Below the pieces are notes generated by a model. It saw only the letters and a program-made list of their open reading frames with translations. It was not told the DNA's origin and did not search any database. Shown here piece after piece: positions 52,540 through 64,000 of a stretch of DNA of 64,000 nucleotides. Positions within the stretch are counted from its first letter, which is position 1, and each line of letters starts with the position of its first letter. Origin of the DNA: Larix kaempferi (taxonomy: Eukaryota; Streptophyta; Pinopsida; Pinales; Pinaceae); NCBI GenBank assembly GCA_027924585.1, contig BSBM01000822.1:1010001-1074000 (forward strand), read 5' to 3'. The translations under genes were made by a program, and so were the position numbers.

Positions 52540-55539
52540 TACTGTTATGTTGTACCAGTACCAGTGCACCTGCAGAGGTGCCCCAGGGAGAGGGGGTCAT
52601 TTTTCTGGCCAGGAGAGGTATTTAACTAGCCTTTTCTGAGTTGGGGTTATGGCCTGAACCTTTGGTTTCTCCCTTGGAAGTACTATGGCTTTGCCTCATG
52701 AAAGGACTTAAAGCCCTGAGGTTGGTGTTTGGGGCTTCCAGGGGTGGATCACTGGGTCACATGACCCCAACCTTGATTCATCTTTCCAGCAACAGATGCT
52801 TCAACACTGTGGCACCTATCTATCCTCCAGATCACTTTACACACCCTCCTGGCCCTCCAGTTCATCAGCACCCTCTCTCTGGGGTCCTCCTTTGATGATG
52901 ACATCATCCTTGAGGCCAGACTGTTATGCTTGATTAGGGGGGGGTGTTGAGGGATTTACACTACTGTTGGGGTTAGATGGGGCATGACGACCCCCCCTCC
53001 ATAGTATGGCCTTCAGAACGGACTGATTTGCTCATTTTTAGGCATTTTAGTCATATGTGGGTAAAGACTAGAGAAAATACCCCAAGTTACCCACAGTTTT
53101 GATTCATTTATATTATTGTTGTTTTAATTTTAAGTTGACATTTTATAATTTCAAATTGACATTGAAAAATGCATGTCGGCCTGGATTTTATTTATTTTTG
53201 TAAAGTGAGTGTGAAAAGATATAAATAAACTTTTTCTCACTTCATTTTAACAACTTATGGGATAAAACTTATATTTCTGATTTTTACCGTACTTGGGCTC
53301 ATGGAGTGATGCGCACCTCTTGAGGATGGATGTACTTGCTAGTTTGGGGACAAATCTTTGAAGTATCTTTGCTCTTGCTCTTTGCTAAGCTGATGCTAGG
53401 AGTTGTTTGATTAACACATGCACAAGGAGGTATCTAAGTCTTTTCTCTTGATATTTATTTGCTAAATGTTGGATGTGTGCTTGTCTAAGGTTGAATGGTA
53501 GCTATTAATGCTGCATTTTGTCCTAGTTTAGTCATTTTCAACCTTTAGTTACCCTAGCATTATGAAGCTTGAGCTTTAGGTCTCCAAGGTTTGTCTTAAT
53601 TAGGGCTTCTTCAACCAACTTGTGTAGTTGTTGGGAAAACCCTAGTTTTCCAAACTTGGCAAGTACCATCTCAAGAGGAGGGCCATCCTCCTTGATGCCC
53701 TAGGGTTAGGTTAGATTTCTATAAAAAACCCTAGGTTTCTTTTTTTAATACCCTAATTTTTTGATGTTGTATTTTGTATATATTATATTAGTTTATTTTT
53801 GTATTTTGAGTTAGTTGTTATTAAAATTAAAAGTTGTGAAACCTAAAATCTAATCTAAAGGCCCTAGCTGCAGCACTTTTTGTTGCCGTAGCAGCCTCCC
53901 CTCCATTTAGCTTGCATCCTTTTCCCTTTTCTTCCTCCACCTTCGGCCCCCTTCTTTTCCAACTCGCTCCCCTTTCAGCTGGCTCCTCTTCCCCTTCGCT
54001 TCCCTTTCTTTGTCCCCTTTCCTCTTCCATCCATCTCCCTTTCTTCACCCTCCTTCCTCTCTGCTGCCACCCTCTCCACTCCATCCGAGCCCTTCTCCTA
54101 CCTTCGCTGCCCTCCTTCTCCTCCTCAACCTTCCCTTCCACTTTCATCTCTAGCCTCGGCCACTAGCCACAGCCTTCCCATACCCTCGGCCTACCTATTA
54201 CAGCCCTCACCAAGCCGTTTTCCTACCTTAGACCTACTCTTTCCAACCTCCCGCCTCCCTCTGTTGGCTGCCTCCTAATACCTACACATACACACGGAAA
54301 AGAAGTTCCAAAACAGTTAAAAGAAATTGAGGACCTCTGTTTACTTTTTTTTGTGCTATTCCAAGTGCTTTTCATGGTTAAAATTTCTTGGAAGGAGGTC
54401 TGAAATTGATATCACAGGTCTGATTTACATACAGTCAGCTGGACTTTATTCTCTAATGATCAAATGCTATTGGCATCTGAATATTAGTATTATGAACACG
54501 AATTCTGGCTTTGATGATTGATGCTGCTATAAATCTGCTTGCTTAAGTCTGAAATCAGTGTTATATACAGTATGCTACGTTGAATTGGAAAAGATGCCAT
54601 TGGAGATTAAGGTGGTTTAAGTTTTGTGTTATTATCGCTAAACCCTTTTCTCTTCTTACCATCACATATGCTGACAACCTTACCGTTGCTAACTTACTTC
54701 TGATGTACTGCTACATTGATATATGCATATACCTTTAAAGAAAGGTTAGGAGAGATTCACCTTATAAATGCTAAATTAAGTTCTTAGACATTCTACTTTT
54801 AATATCTTTGCTATCATACTGTATTTACATTTATTTGTAGCAGACCTCGAAGTGTATTGCACAGGGAGATAGGGCTGCTTCCCAAACGCTTACCGTTGTT
54901 CTTATCCCCTAAAGTAAATCCTAATTCATATATATATGTTGCAATACTTGATCTCTTGTGTCTAAATATATAACTGATTAGTGATTGATTCCTTATATGA
55001 CAGTGATAATTGGATAGTTGTTCCTCCAGTTATTTGGGTGATTTATGATTGTGCTCGTAATGAATGATCTTTTTATTATGTGAATACTTGTCATTTGATA
55101 CTACTATGCTCAAATCCTTGGAACTACGAACACTACGGCTATCCTTGAATGCTAATGCTAATTATTAATTATTGGAACGTTATCAAATGAGTACACATGC
55201 TTATGATCTCTTATGTATTAGTGAATTGACCTAAATGACATTGAACAAGCTACTCGAATACAAGTTGTCATACGAGTGGTTAATGCCTCTTTTACGGAAT
55301 GCAATCACGTGGTTTGTTTCTTTTCATCGACTCCATAAGGCACTGGTCAAAACTAACAATTGCATAGAGGATATAGTCTTTGTTGCATCAGTGTCCTACA
55401 GGATATCAAAAGGGTCCTTCCCCTTGGAGGTTCCGACACTCCAAAGAAGTTAGAACTGTGATTGAGGTGACATTGGGTCACAGCTCTTATAATTGCTTAC
55501 TGAGCACTAGCCTTGCTAGTTTGCCTGGTAACACCAACA
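52540..55539 (+). mobile_element. Foreign segment in the solo LTR: element tail plus LTR
   Basis: A G-rich run (TTAGGGGGGGG, 52935-52944) is directly followed by TGTTGAGGG at 52945, which looks like a polypurine tract and LTR start. A TATA-like GATATAAATAAAC lies at about 53,218. CAACA at 55,535-55,539 may be the end. A pyrimidine-rich tract fills 53,880-54,290. If so, 52,540-52,944 is the 3' end of the interior of a plus-strand LTR element whose 5' part is lost. No target duplication was found and both borders are approximate. Confidence 0.4.
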
Positions 55540-56785
55540 ATAGTGCCCTCTTCAAATCGTCCTCCTCCTCTACCACACGCCCCCCTGCAGCGAAAACGTT
55601 TGGAAAAAGCTAGATCCACAATGATATCATAGAGAAAATATTTACAATCATTTGCAAGAACATTCATCAAACCATCCAAGAGATTTGCAAAAGATATTCT
55701 TTATTATGCCGGAAATCCAAGAGCCCAAAGGTGCCTTTACAATGAGGGTGGTCTCTTCCTTAAATAGGAATGAGAGAGACCAAAACCCTAACCACTTTTT
55801 GAATGAGTGGTGGAGATCAAAAGATAAAACAATAATAATCGACGGCTATGATGAGCCAGAGCTATAATACATGGATCAACTCACTAAAGAGGGGGTGCGC
55901 ACTCACTAAGTGGCCCTAGGGGGGTCACACCACATGAAAGATGACTAGGACAAGTGTAACAAGCACATGGTGGGGCTAGGAGTTATTAATGTCCTTCACT
56001 AGCATCACCCCATGGCACGATGATAAAAGATATGACTCAATAACATCACAAAGTGACCAAGTGACCAAATCGTGGCCCCCTCAATAGCGGAATAATACAT
56101 CAAAATAATAACCCGGAGAGTGTGTGGACCCCACTGAATGTTGTAAGCTATGCCGAAAGATGTGGGATGCATCACAAATGACCTCCGAACAAACCTCATG
56201 CCAATTCCTTGCCTCATTTACCCAAATTGATTTCCTCAATGACCATTTTATTCCATTTTAATCCTCAGAAAATCACCTGTAAAGTAATAAAATGCCTGCA
56301 GCTCTCTGCTTGGTGCCCCGGGCACAAATCTGACTATACCAAAGTGTCTGGGGGTATGGTTATATGGTAATAACAAGTGGCTATACCCCATACTCCCTCT
56401 GTAGCACCCTAGGAGAACCAAATAAAAATCCAACTGTGTTGTCAAGCCATTTTATAATGGCAAATCTGCAATAAAGTGACAATTTGAGTGAAATCTCATC
56501 CGAAAGTGCATGTAACTGAAATCTAAGTGTCCCAATGGACTCAGAAGGTCCAAATGTACTAGAGATGAGTACTCATACACCCTGTGGCTACCTGGATAAT
56601 CATCTGTAGTCTCAACCATGCCTAGACAAATAAAAATAATGGTTTGTAAATAATAATAACTATAAAAATCCATCAAACCATCATGTGAAACCTGTGCCTG
56701 CTACATGGAACCATCAAATGGGCATCAAAGGACCATAAATAATCAACCTCGAACATCACTGGTCCAACTCATCTCAGATCCTATG

Positions 56786-56820
56786 GTTGACTTGGTCAAA
56801 CTAGGTTGACCAGGTCAAGA
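56786..56820. promoter_or_regulatory. Inverted W-box cluster in a diverged LTR
   Basis: GTTGAC, TTGGTCAAAC, GGTTGACC and GGTCAAG: the arrangement of TTGAC cores is kept although the LTR is strongly diverged. Confidence 0.4.
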
Positions 56821-58580
56821 CTGATCAAAATATGTCCTAGGCTAAAAATGCCTAATGATGCAAGTGCAAATGGATAAGGTATGCTCTTTTAATCATTCTA
56901 ATAGCAATACTTAAAGTATAAAGTAGCATTTCACTGGCGGTTAAGCAATAATCATATCAAATATAAGTCCAAATTTAAAATAATCAATTACTCAAAACAT
57001 AACCTCAAGAATATACTCACTTCACGGACGTGACCATTTTGCTAGCAATGTGTGAGGATGAAAAATGCAAGGCTAGGATAAGGGAATGACTTTCCTGACT
57101 CAACACTGTGATACTTTGGATAAGGGAAAAGGAATACACACTTAAGCATATGCTGGATAATAAACACACAGGGAATGACAGTGTCTCGCAAATGGAATGA
57201 GTTGTTTAGAGAGGTTCTTATTCAACCTTGGCAAATGTCTACAACTCAGATCCAAGCTTAATCCAACTCCGTGAGGATCTTTACTAGAATCGCCGTAACT
57301 AGGTGCATAGCTAACCGTAACTTGAGGTTCTAGGGGACACTTAGAATTAGTTGTTCCTTACTCCATCTCACATCCCAACCCGTAGGCTCTGTCAGGTATT
57401 AATCATTACATTTAATCATTGCCAACAGTCTTTGGGTTTAGTATACATTTAACCTTAGGATGCTTTGGATTTAGCATACTGCTTTTTAGGCCTTAGGACC
57501 CTTTGGATTTTGTATGTGCTTAGAAGCACAACTAATCGTAGCTTTCATCCATGGTGCTTTCACATTTCAATTTCCATATCCCTCTTTCATTGTGCTGATA
57601 AACACAGTTCTAATTTGTTTCCTTGGGCTTGCACAAAAGATATGATAATAGTTTCCATATGCATGTAATGATGGTAGTACAATTCGCTTCAGGTCTAGCC
57701 AACACAACTCAGGCAACTAGGGGGATCATCTACAATCAGGACCAAACATCGAGGGAAACCGACCAGAGAGGTTAAGGCATCAAATCCAACTCACCTAAGC
57801 TCAGGAACCAACACCAGCGGGTTCTCCCAGCCCAGAAGGATCAAGGCTTCGGTAAGTTTTGTTGCCAATTCAGAGCCGAGACACAAATCAACAGGGATGC
57901 TATCCAACACAGAGGCAAAAGTGGGGAGGTCCTCCATATCACAGGCTGAGGTGTAAGTTAAGGTAAAACCAAGAATGGGAGAGAACGGATGGATGGGGAA
58001 AGCGAAAGGTGATGCCAAAGCTAGCAAGCCATAAATGGTGGGAATGATCACGTCCATACTACTAAAGAGGGTAAAACCAATGAGTATAAACAAGAACTTC
58101 TTATTCTGAGTAATTAGATCATTTAGATAATCATCAAAACAACCATGTCCATATAACATATATATATCGCCAGATCATGACCACTAAATACCTAGTCAAG
58201 CTACTAAGATAAGCAAAAGAGCAAGGGAAATATATCCAATGCACAACCATATACCTGCTGGGCCATATACCTGTATCTACTTTCTGGATCATCAATAGTC
58301 ACTGGAACATTGCTGCTGTAAAAATTTGGGCACTACACTGCTCTATATAGAACAAAAGGGGTCACCTTGGTCATCAAATTTGAGGTCATGAGGCTCAGTC
58401 TCGGCATAAGGTTCATCATATATGATCTAGGGCTGCTCTAATATGTGAGTGATCATCAAAAAGTACTGCTCATCATAGGTTGATCTCATAAAAAATGTGT
58501 AAAGGCCTGGCTAAAAAATATACAAGAAAACCGCTTTGCAATCATGGTAGCCCGACGACTATGGATGTGATAATAGGTAA

Positions 58581-59048
58581 ATCTTTGTGTTCTCTTGTTT
58601 TTGCTGTGCTTTTCTGTCTTTCAGTGATCCTATCGCATATGGTTATTGTGATAATATATAAATTGTTTGAAGATCTAACATAACCATCCTGGAAGTATCA
58701 AAATTCTAACACTAATGACATCATGAATGCCAAGGATCGCCTCTATTGCTAACTTCTTGTGACATATTGAGCTTATTGGGCAATTCACACTTTTTCTATT
58801 GTGATAAATTGATGCATGTCCTACACGTAGATGATCTTGATGGCTCATAACTTATTGTCTTGTTCATAGTACAAATGTCTTATGATACATCTTATTTTAC
58901 CTTTTGAATCTAATCCTTGAATCATCCTTGTTAGAGCATCTCAAACCTAACCCTAAAAGCACCTCTTCCTCAAAATTAGGTCTAGGTAAGTACCTTAGGT
59001 TGACTAAGTCATTTATAGTTGGCCTTAGAGAAAGCTTGGCTAGGGTCT
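58581..59048. other. Right part of the older LTR and flank
   Basis: The first ~110 bp continue the LTR at 50,292-51,517 (ATCTTTGTGTTCTC onward). No primer site follows. The rest up to 59,048 has no gene and is the target of the next solo LTR. Confidence 0.4.
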
Positions 59049-62000
59049 TGTTATCACCTAAACTGTAGTTACCCCTATGGATGTATCCACTCATGGATGG
59101 CAATAGGAAAGGGCAACTCAAAAGGTGCAACCACGATCACCTCGACCTCCAATAGATGGTTGTCACGCCAGTCGAGGCAACCTTCACTTTATGTTATCTA
59201 GCCCAGACAACAAAGGGGGAGACCCAATCTACTCTCGATAGGAGAGATCAAAACCAAGACACCAAATCAAGTTAATTCTAAGTGAAGTAAGGTGTATGGT
59301 TTATCCTAGACCTTAGGATGAAGTCACAAGACAAGTGAGGGGTTCAATGCGTATAGCTTTGGTTCATTATTGATGTGAAAGTGACTTATGATTTGTGAAA
59401 TAGGATCCAGGATTGAAGTACTAGTTCAATGTGAGAAAATCCACTGCCTTGGGAACCATGTCTAATGCAGGGTAGTTTCAGGGTTGAATTGGGGCTAACT
59501 AGTACAAGTGACAAGCTTGATCATGATACATGATGACATCAAAGGGTTTAGTTCACCATACAAGGGTCAAACCACAAGTTGATCCAACAATCTAGGAAAG
59601 TCGAATTGACTTGGAGAGAGACCAGTCCCTTGGGAATTGGGATAATGGAGTCAAAGTATAGTTAACTTGTGGTTAATGACTCCTATTGCATGTGGCAAGT
59701 GGGAAATTAAAGGTTTGATGGATGAATAAGTCTAGATCTAAAGATTCAAGGTTTGACCTAAGTGGATCACAATCCCTTAAAACAAGGAATGGTATCCCCA
59801 AGGCAAGATTTGATGAAGTGACCAACTAGACCTAGGTTTTGAATTATGCCCATTCCAAATCCACTAAAATCTCATGTACCCACGTCCTAGAAGTGGACCA
59901 ACTCACTTCTCCAAGGTGGTGCGACTTTACCCAAGGAGGCTAAAAAGTGGGATAAATCAATCAAGACAAGTCCAATGGCATCCAAATTTTAGATCCAAGT
60001 AGTTTAGGCAAGTGAGAGTATGGATCTATAATTTCAAGGCAATCTGATGGCTAGATCTTACTAGATCTGAGTTTAAAGATACCAAGTGGTCCAAAAATGG
60101 GATTAAATCCCTTAAAATGTGGAATAGGGTCCACAAGGTAGAAATCAGAAAAGTGACAATCTAGGGATAGGTTATTGGATGTGTAGATCATGAATCAAGT
60201 GGAATCTGAACTACCCATGTACTAGATCTAGGTCAACCCACCAAAACTAGGAAGTGCGCCCTTGCTTGGAGAGGCTAAGTGCCTTGGGAAGAAGGTCAAA
60301 TGGAGGCCAATCCTCACCAAACTATAGATCCAGGATGCCTTGGATACTATAGAGGTGGGTTTTCAATATCATACCCAACAACCCACTAGATCTCAGTAGA
60401 TCTGAAAAAATGTAAAAATGGGGGTTTTGATTAATTAGGGTTTGAAATGTTTTAGACAAGTGGATAGATCATGGAGATAGACCTTACCTTGAGATCATAC
60501 CTGAGTGATGAAGAGAGATGCTTTGATGTTGAGGAAGATTCCCGCAGAGATCAAATGAGAGATTGTTGATTTTGCTTGCCAAATTGATGCCCTAGCCCAC
60601 AAGTGCGCCCTCCTCTACCTGCCAATCCAAGGAAAATCGATTTCAATCAGAGAGGTCAAGTATGGAGGAAATACAAGTAAAATGCAATGATAACATAGAA
60701 TAGAAGGTCCTGGCACAGTAATACTCCTTGTTACTAACGAAGAGATCCAAAGAAGAAGCAGGGAGAGTCTTCCCCTACCAATACTTCCTCCTCAAAGCAA
60801 ATCAGCCTCCACTTGTAGATGCAAAAAATGTGGTACAAAAGATATGGCAAAACAAGATCTCCAATAACTCAGTGCAAAGGAAGAACCAACGAACGAACAC
60901 CAAAAACATTCACCACAACACTGGAGATAGATGCAATAATAATTTTCTATTCCAATAATCCAGAGCCACAAGTCCCTTTACAATGAGAAGCTCTCTCCTT
61001 TAAATAGGAAGGAGAGGCATCAAAATCCTAACCACTTTTTGAATGAGTGGCTAAGATTAAAAGATACAAATGTTTAATCAATGGTTGAGATGAGCTCAAC
61101 AATAAAATACACGGATCACTCATAAAATATAATATAAGTCGACAAAATCACCCTAGAAGAGGAGAATCCCACCAAATCATGATAACAAAATATAATAAGA
61201 AGCTTATGGTGGGTCCAAGGGATAATTTTAGCCACCCTTGGTCAATCCCCATAGCACAATAATAATAAAATAGTCATCAATATACCAAATCGTGTCTCTA
61301 TGGACAAATCGTAGGCCTCAAAAGACCTCAGAAATCATCAGAAAGTGCCATAAGTGATGGATGCGGGCCCCGATGAAGCTGAAACTGCTGGAGGAGGTGT
61401 GGAAGACATCAATCCATCATCATTGATCATCCCATGCCAAGACAATGCCTTAAAAGCCCAAATCGAATTCCTCAATAGCCATTTCTACCAATCCTGAAAT
61501 GCCTCGGGAAGCGTGAAACTGCCCCAAACTGCCTCCTGGAGTGCCTGTGCTGTCAAGGTGAGGGCACTAGTGTGTCTGGGAGGGGGGTAATATGGTAAAA
61601 ACAAGTGGCTGGACCACCCCCTCCAAGCACAGCGCCCTAGGTCAACCGGATAAAAATCACATCTGCTCTGACAGTGTCTCTGACAGACCAAAACTGTACT
61701 GGGATAGCCTACTGAGGCTCAATCATCACTGTAAGTGCTCGGAACTGAAACAAACTGTCTCATTGGACTCAGAAGGTCCAAATCCATCCAAGATGTGTAC
61801 TCATACACCATATGAGTCTGCATGATCATAAAATATATCCAATATACCGGAATAGGTGAAATAATAATAATCTGTAAATGATCAAATAATGCTGTAAACC
61901 ATGAATCATCATCATAACCTTGTATCTGCTACATAGAATCATCATGTACATGTTCATAGACCATATATCATCTATCCATATCATCACAAGGTCCAACCAT

Positions 62001-63587
62001 CTCATGTCCTATGGTTGACCTAGGTCAAACTAGGTTTGACCAAGTCAACATGACCAAATATAACTCAGACCATCATCGGAAGCTGCTGCAAAGTGTCAAA
62101 GGTTAATGCATGCTCTACAACTTATTCAAATAAGAATTATAACACAAAGTAATCATTACTGGCGATCTAAATCCAAATATATAATGGCATTAATTATTAT
62201 TATCACTCAGACTAGACTTTCAAGATCATACTCACTTCATAGCTGTGATCAATTTGCTAGTGAAGGGTGAAGGCTAAAATAACTGGCTAGGCTAAGGGAT
62301 GACTTGACTGACTTAACTTTGTGACACTTTGGCAAAGGGAAAGGGAATACACACCATAGTATATACTGAATGAGCAACAACACAGGGAATGGCGGTGTCT
62401 CACAAATGGATGAGTTGTTCAAAGAGGGTTTATTCACCTTTAACAGATGCACACAATCCATAATACAAATGAAGCCAGCAATAATTTAGATATAGCATTT
62501 AAGTTTCATTGCTTTTTGGGCCTGAAGTTTCCATAGCCTTGATCTATGTATGTTTATAAACACATTGCATAGATTTACATTTATTTAGGCTTTCTGCTGC
62601 AGGTGTGTTTTTAAGGCACTTGTTTACCTAAGCACTTCTAGGTGTGTCACAGACAGCTTGTTCACCTAGGTATTTACATTTCCAAAAGATATAACATTTT
62701 ATTTTCATGGCCATTTTCATTTGGCATGCTTGTGTGTTTAGAAACACATTGCATGAATGGGCTTTTCATACAAGATATAGCATTTCATTTTCCAGATTTT
62801 GTATTCATGGCAGCACTAAAAGTTTCAGGTTTAGCCAACACAACTTTAGTGACTAGGGGGAATTCACAAGGAACTCCAACTCACCATAGGTAAGTTTTGT
62901 CACCAACTCAGAGCCGAGACACAATAAATAGGGAAGCTCATCCAATACAGAGGCTACAGTGGGGAAAAGGTCCTCCATGTCACTAGTCAAGTAGTAAGTC
63001 AGGGTGATAAACTAAAAGGTAGGCAATGGATGGATGAAGACAATGAATAATGTTGCCAACACTAGCAAGCCAAGGTATGGTGGAATGATCACCTCTATTC
63101 TTCCTAAGGAGGGTAAAACCTATGAGTATGAATAGTGAACTTTCTAAGTCTGAGTAGGGACAATAGAATATATATAATAAGATCAACCAGGTCCACATAT
63201 CTATATGATCGCCAGATCATGAAACTAAGTGCTAAGACATGCTATAAGAATAAATATAAAAGCAATATAACCACAACACTATGATATACCTGCTGAGTCA
63301 TATACCTGAATGCTCATCATCTGAACCATCATCTGTCCTCTGAAACTGCTACTGAAACTCTGGGCACTACTGACTGCTCTGTACAAATGGTATAATGGCT
63401 ACATCGGTCATCTCTCTGAGTGTCCTGAGACTCAGTCATGGCATTGGGAATACAACTGCTGTCCAAATCTGATAGTGATCCAAATAGATGCTCATCTTAG
63501 CATCTCAATGTAAGGGAATTGGATGAATAGTGTACTGGAATCAGAAAAATAATGTATGGTAGGCCGGCTACTATATATGTGATAACA
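59049..63587 (-). mobile_element. Solo LTR of the 4.2-kb family (4,539 bp)
   Basis: It starts TGTTATCAC and ends GTGATAACA, with GGTCT at 59044-59048 and 63588-63592. It aligns over its whole length with the LTRs at 7,510 and 25,080, and is somewhat longer. The minus-strand TATA (CCTATTTAAAGG) is at 60,997-61,008. There is no primer site and no interior. Solo LTRs come from recombination between the two LTRs of one element (known). Confidence 0.88.
62014..62049. promoter_or_regulatory. Inverted W-box cluster in the solo LTR
   Basis: GTTGACC, AGGTCAAAC, GTTTGACC and AGTCAAC. Spacers differ from the other copies, but every TTGAC core is kept. Confidence 0.45.
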
Positions 63588-63592
63588 GGTCT

Positions 63593-63768
63593 CTTCCTTG
63601 ATTAGTCTAGGCTTGTTCACTGTTAAGTCTAGGAAACCTAAAAGAGGAGCTTCCTCCGTAAGTGACACATTGGGAGGAAAGTCCATAGTTGTGTTGGTTT
63701 AGCGGTTGATTCCTTGCCAATCCATTGACTGCTAGGCTGTGCATAAACAATATGATTGCACCCTTAAA
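63593..63768. other. Flank between solo LTR and SINE
   Basis: No gene or element recognised. The sequence after the SINE (63,947-64,000) is also unassigned. Confidence 0.4.
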
Positions 63769-63781
63769 ATTTGAAGGACAT

Positions 63782-63933
63782 TTAATATAATCTCTTTGGG
63801 TGCGACCACACATTCGACCACTACCTCAAGGTGACGCCATGGCTCTAGGAACAACCCTCATGGGATTTGAACTTTACCGAGTGGTGAAAAAATCCTCACT
63901 CTTCACCAATAGATCTAACTCCTTTTAGCAAAG
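63782..63933 (-). mobile_element. tRNA-derived SINE (152 bp)
   Basis: The 13-bp duplication ATTTGAAGGACAT flanks it at 63769-63781 and 63934-63946. On the minus strand, a Box A-like TTAGATCTATTGGTGAAGAG (63899-63918) and a Box B-like GTTCAAATCCC (63862-63872) are spaced as in a tRNA promoter for RNA polymerase III. The body ends in an AT-rich tail (ATTATATTAA). Long target duplications and such a head are diagnostic of SINEs moved by LINE machinery (known). Which tRNA it came from cannot be said. Confidence 0.8.
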
Positions 63934-64000
63934 ATTTGAAGGACATGGGGTTGGGATTTTATTCACTTATGTGTGCGGCTGTGAGATCATTTAATACATT

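Larger units (their letters stand above)
51518..58575 (-). mobile_element. Solo LTR of the 4.2-kb family, itself interrupted
   Basis: It starts TGTTATCAC at 51518 and ends GTGATAATA at 58575 (last C changed to T). Flanks are GGTAA at 51513-51517 and 58576-58580. The sequence follows the same order of conserved blocks as the LTRs at 7,510 and 25,080 (TATA block near 55,759, W-box cluster, GGCGGTTAAG, CAGGGAATG, end block) but is much more diverged. A ~3-kb foreign segment lies in the middle; without it the length is about 4.1 kb. Confidence 0.82.

Noticed and set aside
53827-54147. 106-codon Glu/Arg-rich frame on the minus strand
   Set aside because: The complement of a pyrimidine-rich tract gives such a frame by composition alone.

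Overview
The window is plant nuclear DNA that is almost entirely retrotransposon. The evidence is LTR elements with plant-type primer-binding sites (initiator tRNA-Met and tRNA-Asp), a chromodomain integrase, a hAT element, a tRNA-derived SINE, a 5S rRNA-derived fragment and one intron-flanked exon of a plastid-type IspD. Very long LTRs (up to 4.5 kb), deep nesting and few genes suggest a large seed-plant genome. A gymnosperm is plausible, but this is inference.

Layout. 1-7.5 kb holds a broken gene for an unrecognised hydrophilic protein (999-1813) and a deletion derivative of a Ty3/gypsy element keeping only gag and protease (3960-6225, minus). 7,510-29,239 is one LTR retrotransposon on the minus strand: 4.2-kb LTRs, tRNA-Asp primer site, AGTAC target duplication, and only a gag and a second unrecognised ORF inside. 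A foreign 2.2-kb solo LTR sits in its 3' LTR (8,020-10,237). An 8.3-kb chromovirus sits in its second ORF (15,528-23,862). 30,101-38,629 is a gypsy-type solo LTR split by a nearly intact Ty1/copia element (30,252-37,212). 38.6-39.5 kb holds an 18-bp palindrome, a 5S rRNA-like fragment and relics.

39,551-47,796 is an older minus-strand Ty1/copia element with a 2.2-kb hAT element in its gag (44,543-46,756) and five ~93-bp repeats downstream of pol that share a foldable structure. 47.8-50.3 kb is the least element-rich stretch and carries the IspD exon (49,072-49,140, plus). Then follow an older LTR interrupted by a solo LTR of the 4.2-kb family (51,518-58,575), which is itself interrupted, a second solo LTR of that family (59,049-63,587), and a 152-bp SINE with a 13-bp target duplication (63,782-63,933).

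Insertion order can be read from target duplications and nesting. Both recent elements (chromovirus and the 30-kb copia) have almost identical LTRs but broken coding regions. In the copia element all three frameshifts are single extra bases in C or G runs, which may be residual assembly error. The only host gene I can support with a function is the single IspD exon; most of the window may be intron of that gene or intergenic DNA.
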